A DNA stretch of 5,479 nt from an uncultured Actinomycetes bacterium. Lineage in GTDB: Bacteria > Actinomycetota > Actinomycetes > S36-B12. Both the position numbers and the translations under genes were made by a program. The stretch is from positions 1-5,479 of the forward strand of contig CALFIA010000031.1 of assembly GCA_937876275.1 (NCBI GenBank). Reading direction: 5' to 3'. The number at the start of each line of letters is the position of its first letter. Positions within the stretch are counted from its first letter, which is position 1. Of the stretch, positions 4,709 to 5,479 are shown one piece after another. The notes under the pieces were generated by a model. That model did not search any database. It was not told the origin of the DNA and saw nothing but the letters and a program-made list of their open reading frames with translations.

Positions 4709-5101
4709 ATGAGTAACGAGGCGAAGCCTGCTGGGGTGCCCAACCCCATGGCAGCACTGCTGAGAAAGCTAAGTTCCACTCCGCAGTTACGCGAGGAGCT
4801 CTGGGCTGACCCGCGGGCACTGATCACGAGACTCGCCACACCGTTCCCTGAGGACATCGCAGTGCGCACGTTTCGCGACGCATCTGGCGTCGCCTACTTC
4901 GAGGCAGGCCTGCCCAAGCGACCCACCCGTGCGCCCATGCCGATGCGAATGAGCCGCTGCCCGGTGGCCAAGATCAGTGGAGCCGAACTCGCGGCGGATC
5001 CCGCGGCGGCCCTCGCGCCCTACGGCATCCGAGTGCCGGAGGACATCGCCGTCGGGGAAGACGACGACTATCTCTACCTGCGCGTACCGCTCGAGGAGTA
5101 G
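4709..5101 (+). CDS. Tandem NHLP (nitrile-hydratase-leader-like) domain protein
   Basis: A 130-aa protein containing two similar segments. Segment A is about residues 15-69: L-R-EELWADPRALITRL, then PFPEDIAV (45-52) and a strand ending GLP. Segment B is about 88-130: GAELAADPAAALAPYG, then VPEDIAV (109-115) and YLYLRVP. In both, DP is followed after exactly 11 residues by PEDIAV. The order of helix with L-DP, then Pro-Glu-x-hydrophobic-x-V, then a strand ending near LP or VP is that of NHLP leader domains. These derive from the nitrile hydratase alpha subunit and serve as leaders of some RiPP (natural-product) precursors. The linker (70-86) is basic and Met/Pro-rich, with the only cysteine at C84. 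No YcaO, radical-SAM or transporter gene is in the window. GTG 4673 would add 12 residues; ATG 4709 is preferred because a -10-like box lies directly before it. It could be an orphan precursor or a stand-alone protein. Confidence 0.8.
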   Translation: MSNEAKPAGVPNPMAALLRKLSSTPQLREELWADPRALITRLATPFPEDIAVRTFRDASGVAYFEAGLPKRPTRAPMPMRMSRCPVAKISGAELAADPAAALAPYGIRVPEDIAVGEDDDYLYLRVPLEE

Positions 5102-5125
5102 TGCCGGTGTGGTCACCGAGGCAGC

Positions 5126-5160
5126 AGCCCGTGCCTCTCAACGAGGAGTGCGGGCTTCTT
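5126..5160 (+). terminator. Intrinsic terminator of the NHLP-like gene
   Basis: AGCCCG (5126-5131) pairs with CGGGCT (5151-5156), with an inner stem CCTC/GAGG (5134-5137, 5143-5146) and a short T-rich tail CTTCTT. An alternative stem GAGGCA/TGCCTC (5118-5123, 5132-5137) overlaps it. It starts 25 nt after the stop codon. Confidence 0.6.
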
Positions 5161-5182
5161 CGGTGTGTGGGCGGGAATGACG

Positions 5183-5207
5183 AAGGCCCCGGGATCGCCG
5201 CGGCCTT
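5183..5207 (+). terminator. Second terminator-like hairpin
   Basis: AAGGCC (5183-5188) and GGCCTT (5202-5207) form a 6-bp stem around a GC-rich 13-nt loop, followed by GTCTT. It may back up the preceding terminator. Confidence 0.4.
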
Positions 5208-5213
5208 GTCTTA

Positions 5214-5291
5214 TGCGCGAGGGGGGCTTGAACCGCTACACCCTTTCGGGGTAATTCCCGCACACCCCTTGCCGAAATGCTAAATTGCGCG
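5214..5291 (-). other. Degenerate tRNA-like stretch
   Basis: Read on the minus strand, a TTCAAGC T-loop-like element follows a CCCGAAAGGG hairpin that resembles the variable arm of a class II tRNA (Leu type). Possible acceptor strands CGCGCAA (5291-5285) and TCGCGCA (5220-5214) pair at five of seven positions. T8, A14, G18-G19 and A21 equivalents can be placed. The T-stem has mismatches, no proper 7-nt anticodon loop folds and no CCA is encoded. It is therefore not a working tRNA as read: a relic, an integration scar or chance. Confidence 0.2.
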
Positions 5292-5298
5292 CTAAATC
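5269..5298 (+). promoter_or_regulatory. Possible promoter of the gene at 5355
   Basis: TTGCCG (5269-5274), an 18-nt spacer and TAAATC (5293-5298). A second TAAAT lies at 5281-5285; it belongs to a direct repeat GCTAAAT (5279-5285 and 5291-5297) with a 12-bp period. The leader would be about 50 nt. Confidence 0.35.
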
Positions 5299-5354
5299 TT
5301 GGTGCGATTGTTGAGGACTTCGCATCGGCCGACTACAACGACACGGAGATCTTC

Positions 5355-5479
5355 ATGAAATCTCGGAGCCTCGGCGTATTCACACTGACCACACTTCTCG
5401 TCGGGGCCGCAAGTGTTGTCGGCGCAACCACAGCTCATGCCGTTGCGACTCACACCGTCGATATCGGCGCATGCACCGG
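5355..5479 (+). CDS. Secreted protein, N-terminal fragment
   Basis: Only the first 41 codons are in the window. MKSRS, a hydrophobic core at about 7-24 and TAHA before VATH form a Sec signal peptide, with likely cleavage after A29. The mature part starts VATHTVDIGACT and cannot be assigned to a family. GGAG (5345-5348) lies 6 nt before the ATG. There is no lipobox, so it is probably released or wall-associated. It continues past the window edge. Confidence 0.75.
   Translation, partial: MKSRSLGVFTLTTLLVGAASVVGATTAHAVATHTVDIGACT

Noticed and set aside
4596..4820. In-frame upstream extension of the lipoprotein gene to a 241-codon reading frame
   Set aside because: It would bury the signal peptide and lipobox in the middle of the protein and overlaps the divergent gene at 4709; the ATG at 4595 starts a textbook lipoprotein signal.
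5102..5354. A known riboswitch (c-di-AMP, c-di-GMP, cobalamin) ahead of the secreted-protein gene
   Set aside because: I looked for conserved core motifs of these classes and found none; the hairpins are better read as terminators, and the likely promoter lies downstream of most of the structure.
1..5479. CRISPR array, insertion sequence or transposase
   Set aside because: No regularly spaced repeats of 20 bases or more, no terminal inverted repeats and no transposase-like protein are visible.

Overview
The window looks like a piece of a GC-rich actinobacterial (Actinomycetota) chromosome. Supporting signs are strong codon bias toward G or C in the third position, GTG starts, AGGAGG-type ribosome sites mixed with apparently leaderless genes, and Ala-rich Sec signal peptides. 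Neither a species nor mobile-element genes could be recognised. Coding is dense, and ten genes are supported. Two of them, 42 and 41 codons long, are Cys-rich mini-proteins that are easily missed.

Left part (1-1350, minus strand): a compact operon read right to left. It encodes a 42-aa Cys-rich zinc-ribbon-like protein, a 117-aa helical protein resembling the second half of a carboxymuconolactone decarboxylase (CMD)/AhpD fold, a 185-aa CMD/AhpD-like protein with a CxxC site, and the start of a FUSC-type membrane protein that runs off the window. The last three are coupled by overlap or a 2-bp gap. The promoter has a perfect TATAAT box overlapped by an ATACC-N6-GGTAT palindrome with a C/G tract, which resembles operators of the CsoR/RcnR/FrmR repressor family. 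This suggests a metal, persulfide or aldehyde stress operon (inference).

Middle (1401-3929, plus strand): a secreted LivJ/LivK-type ABC solute-binding protein with no permease or ATPase beside it; a two-gene unit of a 41-aa zinc-ribbon peptide overlapping a cupin gene by 4 bp; and an exported protein of unknown function with a TWFTDRP motif. A perfect 16-bp hairpin lies between that gene and the convergent lipoprotein gene.

Right part (4095-5479): a minus-strand lipoprotein with allene-oxide-cyclase/dirigent-barrel features is divergent from a plus-strand 130-aa protein carrying two copies of a sequence resembling NHLP (nitrile-hydratase-like leader peptide) domains, with the same DP-x11-PEDIAV spacing in both. 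Both genes may be leaderless, and their shared spacer is rich in short repeats. The 253-bp spacer 5102-5354 holds two terminator-like hairpins, a degenerate tRNA-like stretch on the minus strand and a possible promoter. It is followed by the start of another secreted protein.

The most novel candidates are the tandem NHLP-like protein and the operator-controlled CMD/half-CMD/FUSC operon with its Cys-rich mini-protein. All functions are inferred by reading motifs; no database search was possible.
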